Assembly: GCF_000712595.1 (NCBI RefSeq)
Contig: NZ_JOTN01000009.1
Span: 62,001-126,000 of the forward strand
DNA length: 64,000 nucleotides
Origin: Bacillus manliponensis
GTDB taxonomy: Bacteria; Bacillota; Bacilli; Bacillales; Bacillaceae_G
Direction: 5' to 3'
Positions 35,169-44,623 of this stretch are shown here, piece after piece (positions within the stretch are counted from its first letter, which is position 1; every line of letters begins with the position of its first letter). Made by a program: the position numbers and the translations under genes. Below the pieces are notes generated by a model. It was not told the origin of the DNA. It saw only the letters and a list, made by a program, of their open reading frames with translations, and did not search any database.

Positions 35169-35621
35169 CGAAAATCCTTCTTCATCAAGGTAAGATGCAG
35201 CTTCACCGTAAGAGTTAAACGTACCATCTAAAAGAGAACCAGCGTACACATTCCACATATCTTCATCTTCTTCGATAAGTGTTAAAATGTGACCATCTGC
35301 GTTCTGCCATTCTTCCTCTAAGCCAGGTTCAGCAGTTTTTTCTTCTTCAGATAGAAAGGCAATTGATTTTTCGATAACAGTGCGTAGTTCGTCTGCTGAG
35401 AACTCACGAACGTTTACCATACCTTTATTGTCTGCGTTATAGCCATCCGTGTTGCCAACGTATACGAAGCCGTTTCCATTTGGATGTAAATGATATACAA
35501 CGTTCTTCTTATCTAAGCGACTCTCTTCAAAGTGGAAGTTGACGCGCTTTAATGAAACGTCTTTTCGTTCTAATTGCGGGAAAGATTCAATAATCGTTAA
35601 TTTTTCTTCAAAAGTTAGCAT
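35160..35621 (-). CDS. Conserved hypothetical acidic protein
   Basis: 153 residues, acidic, soluble, without signal peptide. Visible blocks: NVVYHLHPNGNGFVYVGNTDGYNADNKGMVNVREFSADELRTVIEKSIAFL (about 40-90) and a C-terminal WNVYAGSLLDGTFNSYGEAASYLDEEGF. The first looks like a short beta-sheet followed by a helix. I do not recognise the family. Alone on the minus strand, convergent with the acyl-CoA ligase, good GGAGG ribosome site. Confidence 0.75.
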   Translation of the reverse strand: MLTFEEKLTIIESFPQLERKDVSLKRVNFHFEESRLDKKNVVYHLHPNGNGFVYVGNTDGYNADNKGMVNVREFSADELRTVIEKSIAFLSEEEKTAEPGLEEEWQNADGHILTLIEEDEDMWNVYAGSLLDGTFNSYGEAASYLDEEGFSKK

Positions 35622-35699
35622 AATGCCTCCAAGTTCTGTTTGTTAAAAGTTCATTTGTTCATTATAACATAGTCATATGTATTGCCAAAGTTGTTGTGA

Positions 35700-35771
35700 T
35701 AAAAGCCCGATTGGTCGGGCTAACAATTAGTGGGGATGGAGAAAACCCCACTGAGTGAAGTTTCGCTTTAT
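35700..35771. mobile_element. 5'-truncated bcr1-type repeat
   Basis: Shares GCCCGATTGGTCGGGCTAAC, the GTGGGG...CCCCAC palindrome and the GAAGTTTC...TTTAT right end with the element at 27236-27391, but lacks its left ~80 bp and left TTTAT. Lies in the 383-bp gap 35622-36004. Confidence 0.7.
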
Positions 35772-35877
35772 TTGATTTCAATTATAAAATTGTTATATAT
35801 TAGTATTATGTTTCAAAATATGTAAATCGTTTCTTTTTTAATTGTTTAATTACTATATTAATATTAAAGGTGAAAAG

Positions 35878-35906
35878 TTGACAATCATTATGTTAAACTT
35901 TATAGT
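35878..35906 (+). promoter_or_regulatory. Sigma-A promoter before the 122-aa gene
   Basis: TTGACA at 35878-35883, 17-bp spacer, TATAGT at 35901-35906. The rest of the 35622-36004 gap is the bcr1 fragment and AT-rich DNA with nothing else recognisable. Confidence 0.75.
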
Positions 35907-36004
35907 AAATTTTTAGACTAGTAGTAAGCTACTATGTATAGATATACGAATTCATTGTTTCTTTCTGTATGAAGGAAGCAGCTGTAAGCTGGAGGGAGAA
36001 GTTG

Positions 36005-36373
36005 ATGTACAAACAATTACCACATGGTGTAAAAGTTGGAATTACGCGTTCGATCGTTGTTTCCTTTGCGGAGTATATGGCAGAGATTGAATGGAATGAA
36101 GAGAAGTTTGACATGCAGCAGTTTGTTGAACAGTGGAAGCAATACATATACACAAAGTCGACATGGATTCAGAAAGTAGATGATGAGCTAAAACAACATC
36201 CAGATTTCCATCAAGCATTAGCGGTAAAAGTAAATGAAAAAATCCATGAAATTATCGCAGAGAAACCAACAGCAGAACAATTGCAACAATTACAAGGGCA
36301 AAATGTACATCATGCAGATTCATTTTGTAAGTTAGAAGCACAGTATCATATTGATCGTATTCAGGTGAAATAA
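36005..36373 (+). CDS. Conserved hypothetical protein
   Basis: 122 residues from ATG 36005 behind CTGGAGGGAG. Soluble, mainly helical: TRSIVVSFAEYMAEIEWNEEKFDMQQFVEQWKQYIY, then VDDELKQHPDFHQALAVKVNEKIHEIIAEKPTAEQLQQLQ. No membrane segment or known motif seen; family not recognised. It has its own promoter and a strong terminator, so it is monocistronic. Confidence 0.75.
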   Translation: MYKQLPHGVKVGITRSIVVSFAEYMAEIEWNEEKFDMQQFVEQWKQYIYTKSTWIQKVDDELKQHPDFHQALAVKVNEKIHEIIAEKPTAEQLQQLQGQNVHHADSFCKLEAQYHIDRIQVK

Positions 36374-36431
36374 ATATTTACATATGACGAGAGATAGTAT
36401 ATTAACTGTCTCTTTTTTCGTATTTTTATAG

Positions 36432-36480
36432 AAAGGAGTTGTTTCAAAAGTGCCTAAGTACTTTTGAAACAACTCTTTTG
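36432..36480. terminator. Terminator (cassette copy 2)
   Basis: 20-bp stem AAAGGAGTTGTTTCAAAAGT with its complement at 36460-36479. Followed by AAGAATCGCTGAAT, as after the mupG terminator at 11146. Confidence 0.85.
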
Positions 36481-36529
36481 TTATATAAAAAAGAAGAATC
36501 GCTGAATCTGAAATAAGAAAGGCTATAAA

Positions 36530-36571
36530 AAAGAGCTTTTGCACTGTCTTCAGACGGTACAAAAGCTCTTT
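36530..36571 (-). terminator. secA2-slaP terminator
   Basis: AAAGAGCTTTTGCAC and GTACAAAAGCTCTTT form the stem just after the slaP stop. Confidence 0.8.
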
Positions 36572-36574
36572 CTT

Positions 36575-37456
36575 TTAGTTTTGTGGAATTACAACTTTCC
36601 AAGTAGATAAATCAATTGCTTCTTTCGTAACGAACGAAGCTGGGAACATGAATGACCACGGTTTTGTTGTATTTGCTTTTACTTCAAAGTCAGCTAATGT
36701 GAAGGCACCTTGGGCGATTGTGTCTCCAGAAGCATCAATGACGTGAAGCGGAAGTTGTTCTAGTTTCACATTTTGTGTACTACCGTTACGAATTAAAATG
36801 GTAACGTGTAAGTTTCCGTCTGCTTGCTTCATAGCTTGTAGGCCCGTGAAGTTAATTTCCTCTTCTTTTAAAGGAGGTAAGTCATTAATAATCTTTTCTA
36901 AAGCCGCTTTTTTCTCTTCTGATAGCTGAGCTTCCCAAGTAGGATGTAAATCTAGCTTATGCTCTGTTTTTAACTCAAAAGCAAGCTGCCAGTCTGTTTC
37001 TGAAAGCGTTGCACCTGTTGTTGTATTCTCTTCAAATACAAACGTCCACGGCATGTTTACGTTTGCTGGAATATTACCAAGTTCAGAAAGGTCAAATGTT
37101 TTACGAGCACATACTTCACCATCTTTATTTAATAGAAGTAACGTCGTTTTTTCAAACGCGATTTCTTTTTGAATGCTATTTCTTAAAAACGCTGTTACGT
37201 AATATGTACCATCTTCTATTTTCGTTTCAATACCAGATAAAGAGATTTGGTTTTCTTGTAAACTTGGTAACTCTTTATGTAAAAACTGATAAATATATTT
37301 TTGTTCAATATCTACTTGTCCCCATCTAGGATGAAAATGAAGGGACAACTTTACTTCTTTTGTTTGTTCTGCTGCACTGTCTTGACCAAATAATTCAGCG
37401 CCAGAAACAGCTGTATCTTTTCCTTTTTTTGTTGCTTTTTTTAAAAATGATAGCAT
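36575..37456 (-). CDS. slaP: S-layer assembly protein SlaP
   Basis: 293 residues. Two SLAP-type repeats: LSLHFHPRWGQVDIEQKYIYQFLHKELPSLQENQISLSGIE (about 37-77) and LDLHPTWEAQLSEEKKAALEKIINDLPPLKEEEINFTG (about 172-209), each ending in a PWTF/PWSFMF strand. In B. anthracis SlaP acts with SecA2 for efficient secretion of S-layer proteins. No signal peptide, so cytoplasmic or membrane-peripheral. Starts 14 bp after secA2, same operon. Confidence 0.93.
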   Translation of the reverse strand: MLSFLKKATKKGKDTAVSGAELFGQDSAAEQTKEVKLSLHFHPRWGQVDIEQKYIYQFLHKELPSLQENQISLSGIETKIEDGTYYVTAFLRNSIQKEIAFEKTTLLLLNKDGEVCARKTFDLSELGNIPANVNMPWTFVFEENTTTGATLSETDWQLAFELKTEHKLDLHPTWEAQLSEEKKAALEKIINDLPPLKEEEINFTGLQAMKQADGNLHVTILIRNGSTQNVKLEQLPLHVIDASGDTIAQGAFTLADFEVKANTTKPWSFMFPASFVTKEAIDLSTWKVVIPQN

Positions 37457-37470
37457 GATAGGTCACCTCA

Positions 37471-39834
37471 TTATACGTTTTGTGGTACAGTTACGTATCT
37501 CGTAATGAAGAGACACATATCTTTTTCGAATTTCCCATATGTATAGCGGAAAATATCAAGCCCTTCTTTTTGGTAAATACGAGTAGGGTCTTCTTGTTGG
37601 TATTGACGTAAGCCGATACCTTCTTTTAAATGGTTCATCGCTTCTAAATGTTGTAACCAGTTTTGATCGATATAATGCAGACCCATTTGGCGTAGCACGA
37701 GCTGAAGTTCTGCATTCTCTTCTAGTAGGCGAATTTTTTCAATATAAGATGCAATTGCTTCTTTTAATACAGGTTGCACATCCTCTAGAGAGTGGATGTT
37801 ATTTGCAGATAGAACTGGCAATGTTTCAACTTGAAGAACAGCTTGTAATTCCTTTTGCATTGCGGCAAAATCCCATTCTTCAGGAAGCATACCTTCTTGA
37901 ACATATTTCTTTGCGATATGTTCAATTGTATGTTCAACCATTGGGATAATGATCTCAATCATATTTGTGTCTTCTTGTAACAGTTTATCTCGCAATGTAT
38001 AAATGACGTTACGCTGATCGTTAATGACATCGTCTAGTTTTAAATGGAATTCGCGCATAGAGAAATGACCGCCTTCGCAAATTAATTGCGTACGGTTTAC
38101 GAAATCATGAATTTTTGCCGTTGTAATAAGGCCTGTTTCATCTGCTTGAATAGATTTCATTAATTTCTCTACTTCTTCTTCTGCAAAGCGCTGGAACATT
38201 TCATCTTCTAATGAAATGAAGAATTGGGAGCTTCCTGGATCACCTTGGCGACCAGCGCGTCCTTTTAACTGATTATCAACGCGTCGTGATTCATGACGCT
38301 CTGTTCCAATTACGTGTAATCCACCAATTTCATGAACACCTTCGCCAAGCAAAATGTCTGTACCGCGTCCAGCCATATTTGTTGCGATTGTAATTTGTCC
38401 TTTTTGACCAGCTAACGAAATAAGTTCAACTTCTTGTTCTACGCTTTTTGCGTTAAGTAGTTGATAGGACAGCCCGGCTTCATCTAAATACTTTGCAGCT
38501 TTTTCTGATTGTAAAATAGATGTTGTTCCAATTAATACAGGCTGACCTGTTTTGTGACGTTTTTGTACTTCAGCGCGCACTGCTTTATATTTTGCATCAG
38601 CTGTCATGAAGACAAGGTCTTTCATATCATCACGAATAACAGGGCGGTTTGTTGGAATTGGTACAACCTGCATTCCGTATACTTGATTAAATTCCTTTTC
38701 TTCTGTTTTTGCTGTACCTGTCATACCGGATAGGGCAGGGTACATACGGAAGAAGTTTTGAATTGTAATCGACGCTTGCGTCTGGTTCTCTTCTGTAACT
38801 TCAATACCTTCTTTTGCTTCAAGTGCTTGATGTAAGCCATCGCTTAACGAACGGCCTTCCATAACGCGACCTGTGAAAATATCAACGAGCATAATTTTAT
38901 TATCTTTTACGATATAATCTACATCTAACTGGAACGCTACATGAGCTCGCAGTGCTTGAATCATATAATGATATAATGTTTGATGTTCTAAATCATATAA
39001 GTTATCAATATCAAACATCGTTTCAATCTTCGTAATCCCATCATCGGTAAAGTTTGAAGATTTTGTCTCTGCATCGTATATGTAATGAGCTTCTTCTTTA
39101 AATGAAGTAATGAATTTTGCACATAAACTATGAAGCTGAGAACTGCTCGATTTCTTACCAGCAATAATAAGCGGTGTTTTCGCTTCATCAATGAGTACGC
39201 TATCAATTTCATCAATGATTGCAAAGTGGTATGGGCGTTGAACTTTAGCAGATTGCGAAGCTTCCATATTATCACGTAAATAATCAAAGCCAAATTCTGT
39301 TCCAATACCGTATGTAATATGAGCTTCATATGCATTTTTCTTTTCTTCTGGGCTAATCATTGGAACGTTTAATCCAACTGTTAATCCAAGAAACTCATGA
39401 ACTTGTCCAATTAATTCTTTATCACGCTTTGCTAAATAGTCGTTCACTGTAATAACGTGAACGCCTTTTCCTTCAAGGGCACGTACATATGTTGGTAATG
39501 AAGAAACGAGTGTTTTCCCTTCACCAGTTGGCATTTCTGCAATATTACCTTCTAGTAAAACAAGTCCACCAATAAGCTGCACGTCATAGTGACGTAAGCC
39601 TAACACGCGTTTTGCTGCTTCACGAACGACAGCGAAAGCTTCGATCTTTATATCGTGAACCGTTTTTCCGTTTTGTAACATATCTTGGAACGTTGTAGTC
39701 TTTTGACGCAATTGTTCATCTGATAATGCTTCCATTGTTGGTTCTAATTCATTTATTTGAATGACAAGCTGCTCATATTTTTTTAGCTTACGTTTTTGGG
39801 GATCTCCTAATATTTTGCGAAACGATTTCAGCAT
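37471..39834 (-). CDS. secA2: Accessory Sec translocase ATPase SecA2
   Basis: 787 residues, shorter than housekeeping SecA and lacking the C-terminal zinc-binding tail. Motifs: Walker A in MPTGEGKTLVSS (about 100), AIIDEIDSVLIDEAKTPLII (DEAD-like box, ~205), SGMTGTAKTEEKEF, TNMAGRGTDI and GRAGRQGDPGSSQFF. It drives export of selected substrates; with SlaP and the S-layer genes nearby, S-layer and SLH proteins are the expected cargo. First gene of the secA2-slaP operon. Confidence 0.95.
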   Translation of the reverse strand: MLKSFRKILGDPQKRKLKKYEQLVIQINELEPTMEALSDEQLRQKTTTFQDMLQNGKTVHDIKIEAFAVVREAAKRVLGLRHYDVQLIGGLVLLEGNIAEMPTGEGKTLVSSLPTYVRALEGKGVHVITVNDYLAKRDKELIGQVHEFLGLTVGLNVPMISPEEKKNAYEAHITYGIGTEFGFDYLRDNMEASQSAKVQRPYHFAIIDEIDSVLIDEAKTPLIIAGKKSSSSQLHSLCAKFITSFKEEAHYIYDAETKSSNFTDDGITKIETMFDIDNLYDLEHQTLYHYMIQALRAHVAFQLDVDYIVKDNKIMLVDIFTGRVMEGRSLSDGLHQALEAKEGIEVTEENQTQASITIQNFFRMYPALSGMTGTAKTEEKEFNQVYGMQVVPIPTNRPVIRDDMKDLVFMTADAKYKAVRAEVQKRHKTGQPVLIGTTSILQSEKAAKYLDEAGLSYQLLNAKSVEQEVELISLAGQKGQITIATNMAGRGTDILLGEGVHEIGGLHVIGTERHESRRVDNQLKGRAGRQGDPGSSQFFISLEDEMFQRFAEEEVEKLMKSIQADETGLITTAKIHDFVNRTQLICEGGHFSMREFHLKLDDVINDQRNVIYTLRDKLLQEDTNMIEIIIPMVEHTIEHIAKKYVQEGMLPEEWDFAAMQKELQAVLQVETLPVLSANNIHSLEDVQPVLKEAIASYIEKIRLLEENAELQLVLRQMGLHYIDQNWLQHLEAMNHLKEGIGLRQYQQEDPTRIYQKEGLDIFRYTYGKFEKDMCLFITRYVTVPQNV

Positions 39835-39868
39835 ACTATCTTACACTCCTCTTACTGACAATAGCTTC

Positions 39869-39877
39869 ATTATAGCA
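39869..39877 (-). promoter_or_regulatory. secA2 extended -10 element
   Basis: Minus strand TGCTATAAT (39869-39877) 35 bases before the secA2 start; -35 is weak. In the rest of the 453-bp gap 39835-40287 I see only AT-rich DNA and a T-rich/A-rich inverted repeat near 40171-40200 that I cannot assign. Confidence 0.55.
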
Positions 39878-40287
39878 TATGTTTATTCGGAAAAAAGAGG
39901 AAGTAAGAAATAAAAAGTGTATATACAAATATATGTATTTTAAGATTTAGGAGTGTTGATTTTTATATAAAATCGTGACCCTCTTTAGGGCGGATGTTTT
40001 TATAAAATAATGAAGAGAATGTAAGCCGAATGATAGAAAAGAGTGTTTTAGTTTATAAAGAAACGACGGAAAGAGTACCAAACGTATAAGAAATTTGATA
40101 TGATATTTGAATGGGACGAAATATGTTCCTGTTTAAATAATATATAAAAATTGCATGGTATAAATGAGAAAATCTTTTCTTTTTCAAAAAAGAAAAGAAA
40201 GACTGGTAACATTCAGTGCTTTTGACATGCGATGTTAGGCTCACGAAAGAGTGTAGTGATAAGTGATATAAGAAAGAGAAGAAGAGA

Positions 40288-41826
40288 ATGAATAACAAGT
40301 TAGTAAAAGGTGCAGCAATTTTAACGATTACGACCTTTTTATCAAAGCTGTTAGGTAGTTTCTTTCAAATTCCACTGCAAAATATTGCAGGTGATGAAGT
40401 GCTTGGTATTTTTCGCCTTGTGTTTCCGGTGTATATGTTAGCGTTAACGTTGTCTGTGGCAGGTATTCCGCTTGCGATGTCAAAGTTAACGGCTGAGTTA
40501 CATACGAAAAATGACCGAGATGGAATTGCAAAATTATTTACATCCGCTTCCATACTTGGCATTTTGTTTGGAGTATGCGGATTTTTCGTTATTGCGCTAG
40601 GTTCTAACTTCATTGCGATAATGCTTGGCGGAGAGGATACGAGACTTGCACTTCTTGTTACGTCGTTTGCTTTACTATTTGTACCATACATGGCAGTATA
40701 TCGCGGGTATTTCCAAGGATTTGGCGATATGATACCAACGGGAATTTCGCAAGTGATTGAGCAGTTCGTTCGCGTATGTATTATGCTTACAGCTGCGTAT
40801 GTACTCGTACAATCTCAGCAAAGTAATGATGTGATAGCTGGTGGAGCGATGATTGGTTCGTTTGTTGGAGTCATAAGCTCTCTTATTTATTTACAATGGA
40901 TATATCGAAAGAGTCCATACCGCTATAAGACAGCTTCTTATACATTTGCTGACTTTCAGAAAAATGCGAAGCGTATATTGAAGATATCCATTCCAATTGC
41001 AATTGGTGCATTAGCGATGCCGCTATTGAATTTAATTGACTCTGTAACGGTTCCGCACGCACTAGATGAAGCAGCGAATGTGATGCAAGAACAATTCGGA
41101 ATTTATAGCCGTGGATTTGCATTTACACAATTAGTTGTTGTATTTGCGAGCGCAATTATTTTTCCGCTTATTCCAGCATTAGCAGCTGCTTTAGCGAAGA
41201 AAGAAATAACAATTGCTTCACAAATGGTCGAGCGTACAAATAAGCTTGCAAATGTTATTACGATTCCAATTACAATATGGCTCGTTGCATTAACAGTGCC
41301 CCTTAATGTTGCACTATTTACAGATACAAAAGGGAGCGGGATGTTAGCGATCATTATTGGAAGTTCGTATTTTACATCCTATATGCTATTATCGGTAGGG
41401 ATTTTACAGGGCATTAATCGTTCGGCAGTAGCAGCGTGGATTGTTGTATTTGCGAGTGCTTTAAAAGTATGTTTAAATATCGTACTTGTGAAGAAATTTG
41501 GTATAGAAGGTGCAGCATACAGCACATTGCTTATTTATTTACTAATTAGTATGGTGAATCAGCAATATATTCGAAAATGTGTCCCGTATGCTGTGAAAAT
41601 AAAAGAATTTATATGTATTGTTGTTGTCTCAACTGTTATTGGATGTATGATATATGGAGGGACGATGTTACTAGACGTCACGAGTTCTCGTATCATCGCG
41701 CTACTATATAGCGGCTTTGCTTGTATAATAGCTTCTATATTATATATCCCATTTGTTTTGAAATTACAGTGGATTGCAAAAGAAGATATGAAACAAATTC
41801 CGTTTCTTCGTAAATGGGCGAAATAA
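40288..41826 (+). CDS. csaA: CsaA-type polysaccharide flippase (MOP superfamily)
   Basis: 512 residues with about 14 hydrophobic segments; MOP/Wzx-like (also close to SpoVB/YtgP): MNNKLVKGAAILTITTFLSKLLGSFFQIPLQNIAGDEVLGIFRLVFPVY at the start, and YRGYFQGFGDMIPTGISQVIEQFVRV (about 133-158). By position before csaB it is the csaA of the csaAB operon needed for anchoring SLH proteins; probably flips a lipid-linked cell wall polysaccharide unit. SpoVB-like flippases are the alternative on sequence alone. Confidence 0.85.
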   Translation: MNNKLVKGAAILTITTFLSKLLGSFFQIPLQNIAGDEVLGIFRLVFPVYMLALTLSVAGIPLAMSKLTAELHTKNDRDGIAKLFTSASILGILFGVCGFFVIALGSNFIAIMLGGEDTRLALLVTSFALLFVPYMAVYRGYFQGFGDMIPTGISQVIEQFVRVCIMLTAAYVLVQSQQSNDVIAGGAMIGSFVGVISSLIYLQWIYRKSPYRYKTASYTFADFQKNAKRILKISIPIAIGALAMPLLNLIDSVTVPHALDEAANVMQEQFGIYSRGFAFTQLVVVFASAIIFPLIPALAAALAKKEITIASQMVERTNKLANVITIPITIWLVALTVPLNVALFTDTKGSGMLAIIIGSSYFTSYMLLSVGILQGINRSAVAAWIVVFASALKVCLNIVLVKKFGIEGAAYSTLLIYLLISMVNQQYIRKCVPYAVKIKEFICIVVVSTVIGCMIYGGTMLLDVTSSRIIALLYSGFACIIASILYIPFVLKLQWIAKEDMKQIPFLRKWAK

Positions 41827-42042
41827 AGAAATAACTCTGGATTCGTAATGTATCCGAAATCTGTGAGAGAGGCATGAGCGAGGATGCCCTTGCGCAGTGA
41901 ATTAAGCTCTTGTAAGCAAAATAGAATGTGATGTCAAAGGGTAAAGGTTTTCTTTTTAGTAGGAAACCTGTAAAATGTAGAATTGGTAGTAGTTTGCTTG
42001 CGTATAAAAGAGTTGATTGCGAAATGTTGGAGGAGATCAAGA

Positions 42043-43131
42043 GTGCGGTTAGTTTTATCAGGATATTATGGTTTTTATAACGTTGGGGACGAAGCGATTT
42101 TGCAATCAATCATTAAAGCATTGCATGAAGAGGATCCAACTCTTGAGCTTGTTGTACTTTCAAATGACCCTGATTATACAAGGAAAATGTACGGTGTAGA
42201 AGCAGTAAACCGTTGGAATATAAAAGAAATTTATAAAGCGATTAAAGAAAGCGATGGGCTTATTAGCGGAGGCGGTAGCTTGCTGCAAGATAAAACGAGT
42301 ATAAAAAGTATTTTATACTACACTGCAGTGATGCGCATCGCCCGCTTATTAAAGAAGCCATATTATATTTACGCTCAAGGAATTGGGCCAATTACGAGAA
42401 CGTTTAACCGAATGCTTGTGAAATGGCATTTATCAAAAGCAGCATACGTATCTGTTCGTGATGAAGATTCGTTTTTATATTTAAAAAATATGGGAATGAA
42501 AAAGGACATTGTCCTCGTGCCAGATCCAGTGTTAGCTTGTAAGCAGGAAGTAACGTCCAATTGGTTAAAAAAGCAGGCGATTAACGGGAGAGTTGTTGCT
42601 GTTAGTGTGCGTTACTGGGATGCAAAAGAAGACTATATGAAAAAGTTAGCGGAAACGTTAAAAAAGCTAAAGCGAGAAGGGTACCATATTTTATTTGTCC
42701 CAATGCACGGTCCATTTGACCAAAGTGCATCGCGTGATGTCATTAATTTAATGGGAGAAGAAGCGCATATGCTTCCATATCAAATGGACCTTGATGAAAA
42801 AATAGCGATTTTATCACAGTGCTCGCTTTTAGTTGGTATGCGTTTGCACGCGCTTATATTAACGGCTGTTGCAAATACGCCAATGATCGGCATTTCGTAC
42901 GATCCAAAAATCGATTCCTTCTTGCAACAAGTGAATCAGCCGATGATTGGAAGTGTTGATGGCGATTGGACTTCAGAGACGCTATACAATATGGCGAAGA
43001 AACAATTGCAGCAAAAAGAACAAGTTGAGCGTGCACTTGAGCACCGCGTTGATGAACTACGTTTGCAAATATCAAAAGCGTCGGAAGAGATTATTGAGGA
43101 TTTGAAAAAGAACAACCTACAGAAGAAGTAG
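42043..43131 (+). CDS. csaB: Polysaccharide pyruvyl transferase CsaB
   Basis: 362 residues from GTG 42043 (GGAGGAG seven bases upstream). Pyruvyl-transferase landmarks: VLSGYYGFYNVGDEAILQSIIKAL at the N-terminus, GLISGGGSLLQDKTS (about 76-90), YAQGIGPI, and LVGMRLHALILTAVANTPMIGISYDPKID near 265-293. Adds ketal pyruvate to secondary cell wall polysaccharide, creating the ligand that SLH domains bind; thus essential for every SLH protein in this window. Confidence 0.95.
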   Translation: MRLVLSGYYGFYNVGDEAILQSIIKALHEEDPTLELVVLSNDPDYTRKMYGVEAVNRWNIKEIYKAIKESDGLISGGGSLLQDKTSIKSILYYTAVMRIARLLKKPYYIYAQGIGPITRTFNRMLVKWHLSKAAYVSVRDEDSFLYLKNMGMKKDIVLVPDPVLACKQEVTSNWLKKQAINGRVVAVSVRYWDAKEDYMKKLAETLKKLKREGYHILFVPMHGPFDQSASRDVINLMGEEAHMLPYQMDLDEKIAILSQCSLLVGMRLHALILTAVANTPMIGISYDPKIDSFLQQVNQPMIGSVDGDWTSETLYNMAKKQLQQKEQVERALEHRVDELRLQISKASEEIIEDLKKNNLQKK

Positions 43132-43147
43132 GTTGTTCTTTTTTTAT
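43105..43147 (+). terminator. csaB terminator
   Basis: AGAACAACCTAC pairs with GTAGGTTGTTCT then seven T; begins before the csaB stop and runs into the TTTAT flank of the mini-bcr1 element. Confidence 0.88.
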
Positions 43148-43182
43148 CCCGCATTAACGGGCTGAGTGAAGTTTTACTTTAT
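43143..43182. mobile_element. Miniature bcr1-like derivative (30 bp) between TTTAT repeats
   Basis: TTTAT (43143-43147), a 30-bp core with CCCG...CGGG and the GAGTGAAGTTTTAC right end of the bcr1 element, then TTTAT (43178-43182). Looks like an internal deletion that kept both ends. It overlaps the stop of the next minus-strand gene. Confidence 0.6.
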
Positions 43183-44594
43183 GATTTTGCTTTCTTTTTA
43201 CCTAATTGTGCAATGAGATAAATTCCGTAACCTTGCAGAATAATGAAGGTCGGCATAATAAAGTAGCGATACCTTGTTTGTATTTCGATTAATAGATGAA
43301 CAGCGACATACCCAAGAATTAATAATAGGAAAAAGAGCAGGTATTCATTTTTCCGTTCTTTTATGAGTGCGAGTAGCGCGATGACTGCGAACAATATAAT
43401 AGAAAGATACATGATCTTTTCAACAATCCAAAATGCATCTTTTACTTTTGGTACATCATACCCTTCAAATCCCCAGTAAATAGAAGCATCATAATCGCCC
43501 CACATTAATTTCAGCTTGTCTTTCAATAAAATAAGTAGTTGTTTCTTATCTTCAGTTCGCTCAGCGATGAGTTCTTTTTCCACAGCGAAACGTTCTTCAC
43601 CAACTTCATATTGGTTGACAAGTTCATAATCAGGAACAGAGAAGCCACCAGTCGTTTCATGGTTAAAACCAAGAACAAATTTCCAATACGGATCGCGGTT
43701 AGAAAGTGGGTATTGTGTAATGCCCGCTGCAATAAGTGAATAGCTAAAGACATAATTTACAATATAAAAGACGCCGATAATCCCAACTAATTTTGCAAAT
43801 ATCGTCTTTTTCTTTACTTGCTTCTTGCCAAGCATATAAGCAATGATTGCAAAAATGATAAGAGCGAGTAAGATGACGCTGCCGAGTGGTCTCATAATAT
43901 TTCCGAGTGATAGTAGTATACCGACGAAAATCCATGCGTACGAATGGGAAAGACCTTTTGCTACAAACAATGCGAAAGCAGCGTAAAATAAAAATGTCGC
44001 TAAGTGCTGGTTTGTAAGCACAGATGTCATTACGATGTTTGGTACATAAATCGCAAACATAAGAGCCGCGATTCTCCCGCTCCATTCATTAAATAACTTT
44101 GAACCAATACTATAGATGAAGAAGGTAATCCCTGTACAATAGAGAACGTTCAAAAACTTAATCATGAACGTACCTTCTCCAAATAAGGAAATGACACCCG
44201 CTTGATACGTTGTAAAGCCTAGTTGATATACCCAAGTTGTAAAGTATGGGATTGTAATAAATTCATAGGTTCCACGAGCGATATCGAGTGCCCCAAGATA
44301 CATTCTTTCAAAATCTTGAATCGGAGTTGTTTGTATCGTTAAAATCCAAGCGAGCCGTACTCCAAATGCAAGTAAAATGATGATTATCATATTTTGCTTA
44401 TTTGTGAAACGACGATTCATCCATCGGCTCACGAATATAGTCGCAAGTATAGCTGGGATGAAACCAAGTAGAATAAAGGTTGAATATCCTTCGGTGTTAA
44501 GTGCAGATTGCCATGCGTAAAATAACGTGATCGCAAAAAATAAGAGTGTTAATATGTAAAGTGCTTGCGATGCAAACGTATATAATTTATTCAC
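43179..44594 (-). CDS. Multi-TM glycosyltransferase (GT39/ArnT-like)
   Basis: 471 residues, GTG start behind GGAGGAAAAGCA. About 10-12 hydrophobic segments and an extracytoplasmic-loop pattern like PMT/ArnT enzymes: RLAWILTIQTTPIQDFERMYLGALDIARGTYEF (about 85-117, acidic first loop), MRPLGSVILLALIIF, and RYRYFIMPTFIILQGYGIYL at the end. Such enzymes use a polyprenyl-phosphate sugar on the outer face. Last gene of a GT2-GtrA-GT cassette; acceptor could be the S-layer, SLH enzymes or wall polysaccharide (inference). The 3' end lies against a bcr1-like remnant. Confidence 0.82.
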   Translation of the reverse strand: MNKLYTFASQALYILTLLFFAITLFYAWQSALNTEGYSTFILLGFIPAILATIFVSRWMNRRFTNKQNMIIIILLAFGVRLAWILTIQTTPIQDFERMYLGALDIARGTYEFITIPYFTTWVYQLGFTTYQAGVISLFGEGTFMIKFLNVLYCTGITFFIYSIGSKLFNEWSGRIAALMFAIYVPNIVMTSVLTNQHLATFLFYAAFALFVAKGLSHSYAWIFVGILLSLGNIMRPLGSVILLALIIFAIIAYMLGKKQVKKKTIFAKLVGIIGVFYIVNYVFSYSLIAAGITQYPLSNRDPYWKFVLGFNHETTGGFSVPDYELVNQYEVGEERFAVEKELIAERTEDKKQLLILLKDKLKLMWGDYDASIYWGFEGYDVPKVKDAFWIVEKIMYLSIILFAVIALLALIKERKNEYLLFFLLLILGYVAVHLLIEIQTRYRYFIMPTFIILQGYGIYLIAQLGKKKAKS

Positions 44595-44623
44595 TGCTTT
44601 TCCTCCGTCTTATAAATATCGTA

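Noticed and set aside
40053-40298. 81-codon minus-strand frame upstream of csaA
   Set aside because: Ser/Phe/Tyr-rich, no ribosome site, and overlaps the csaA start; the gap is treated as intergenic.
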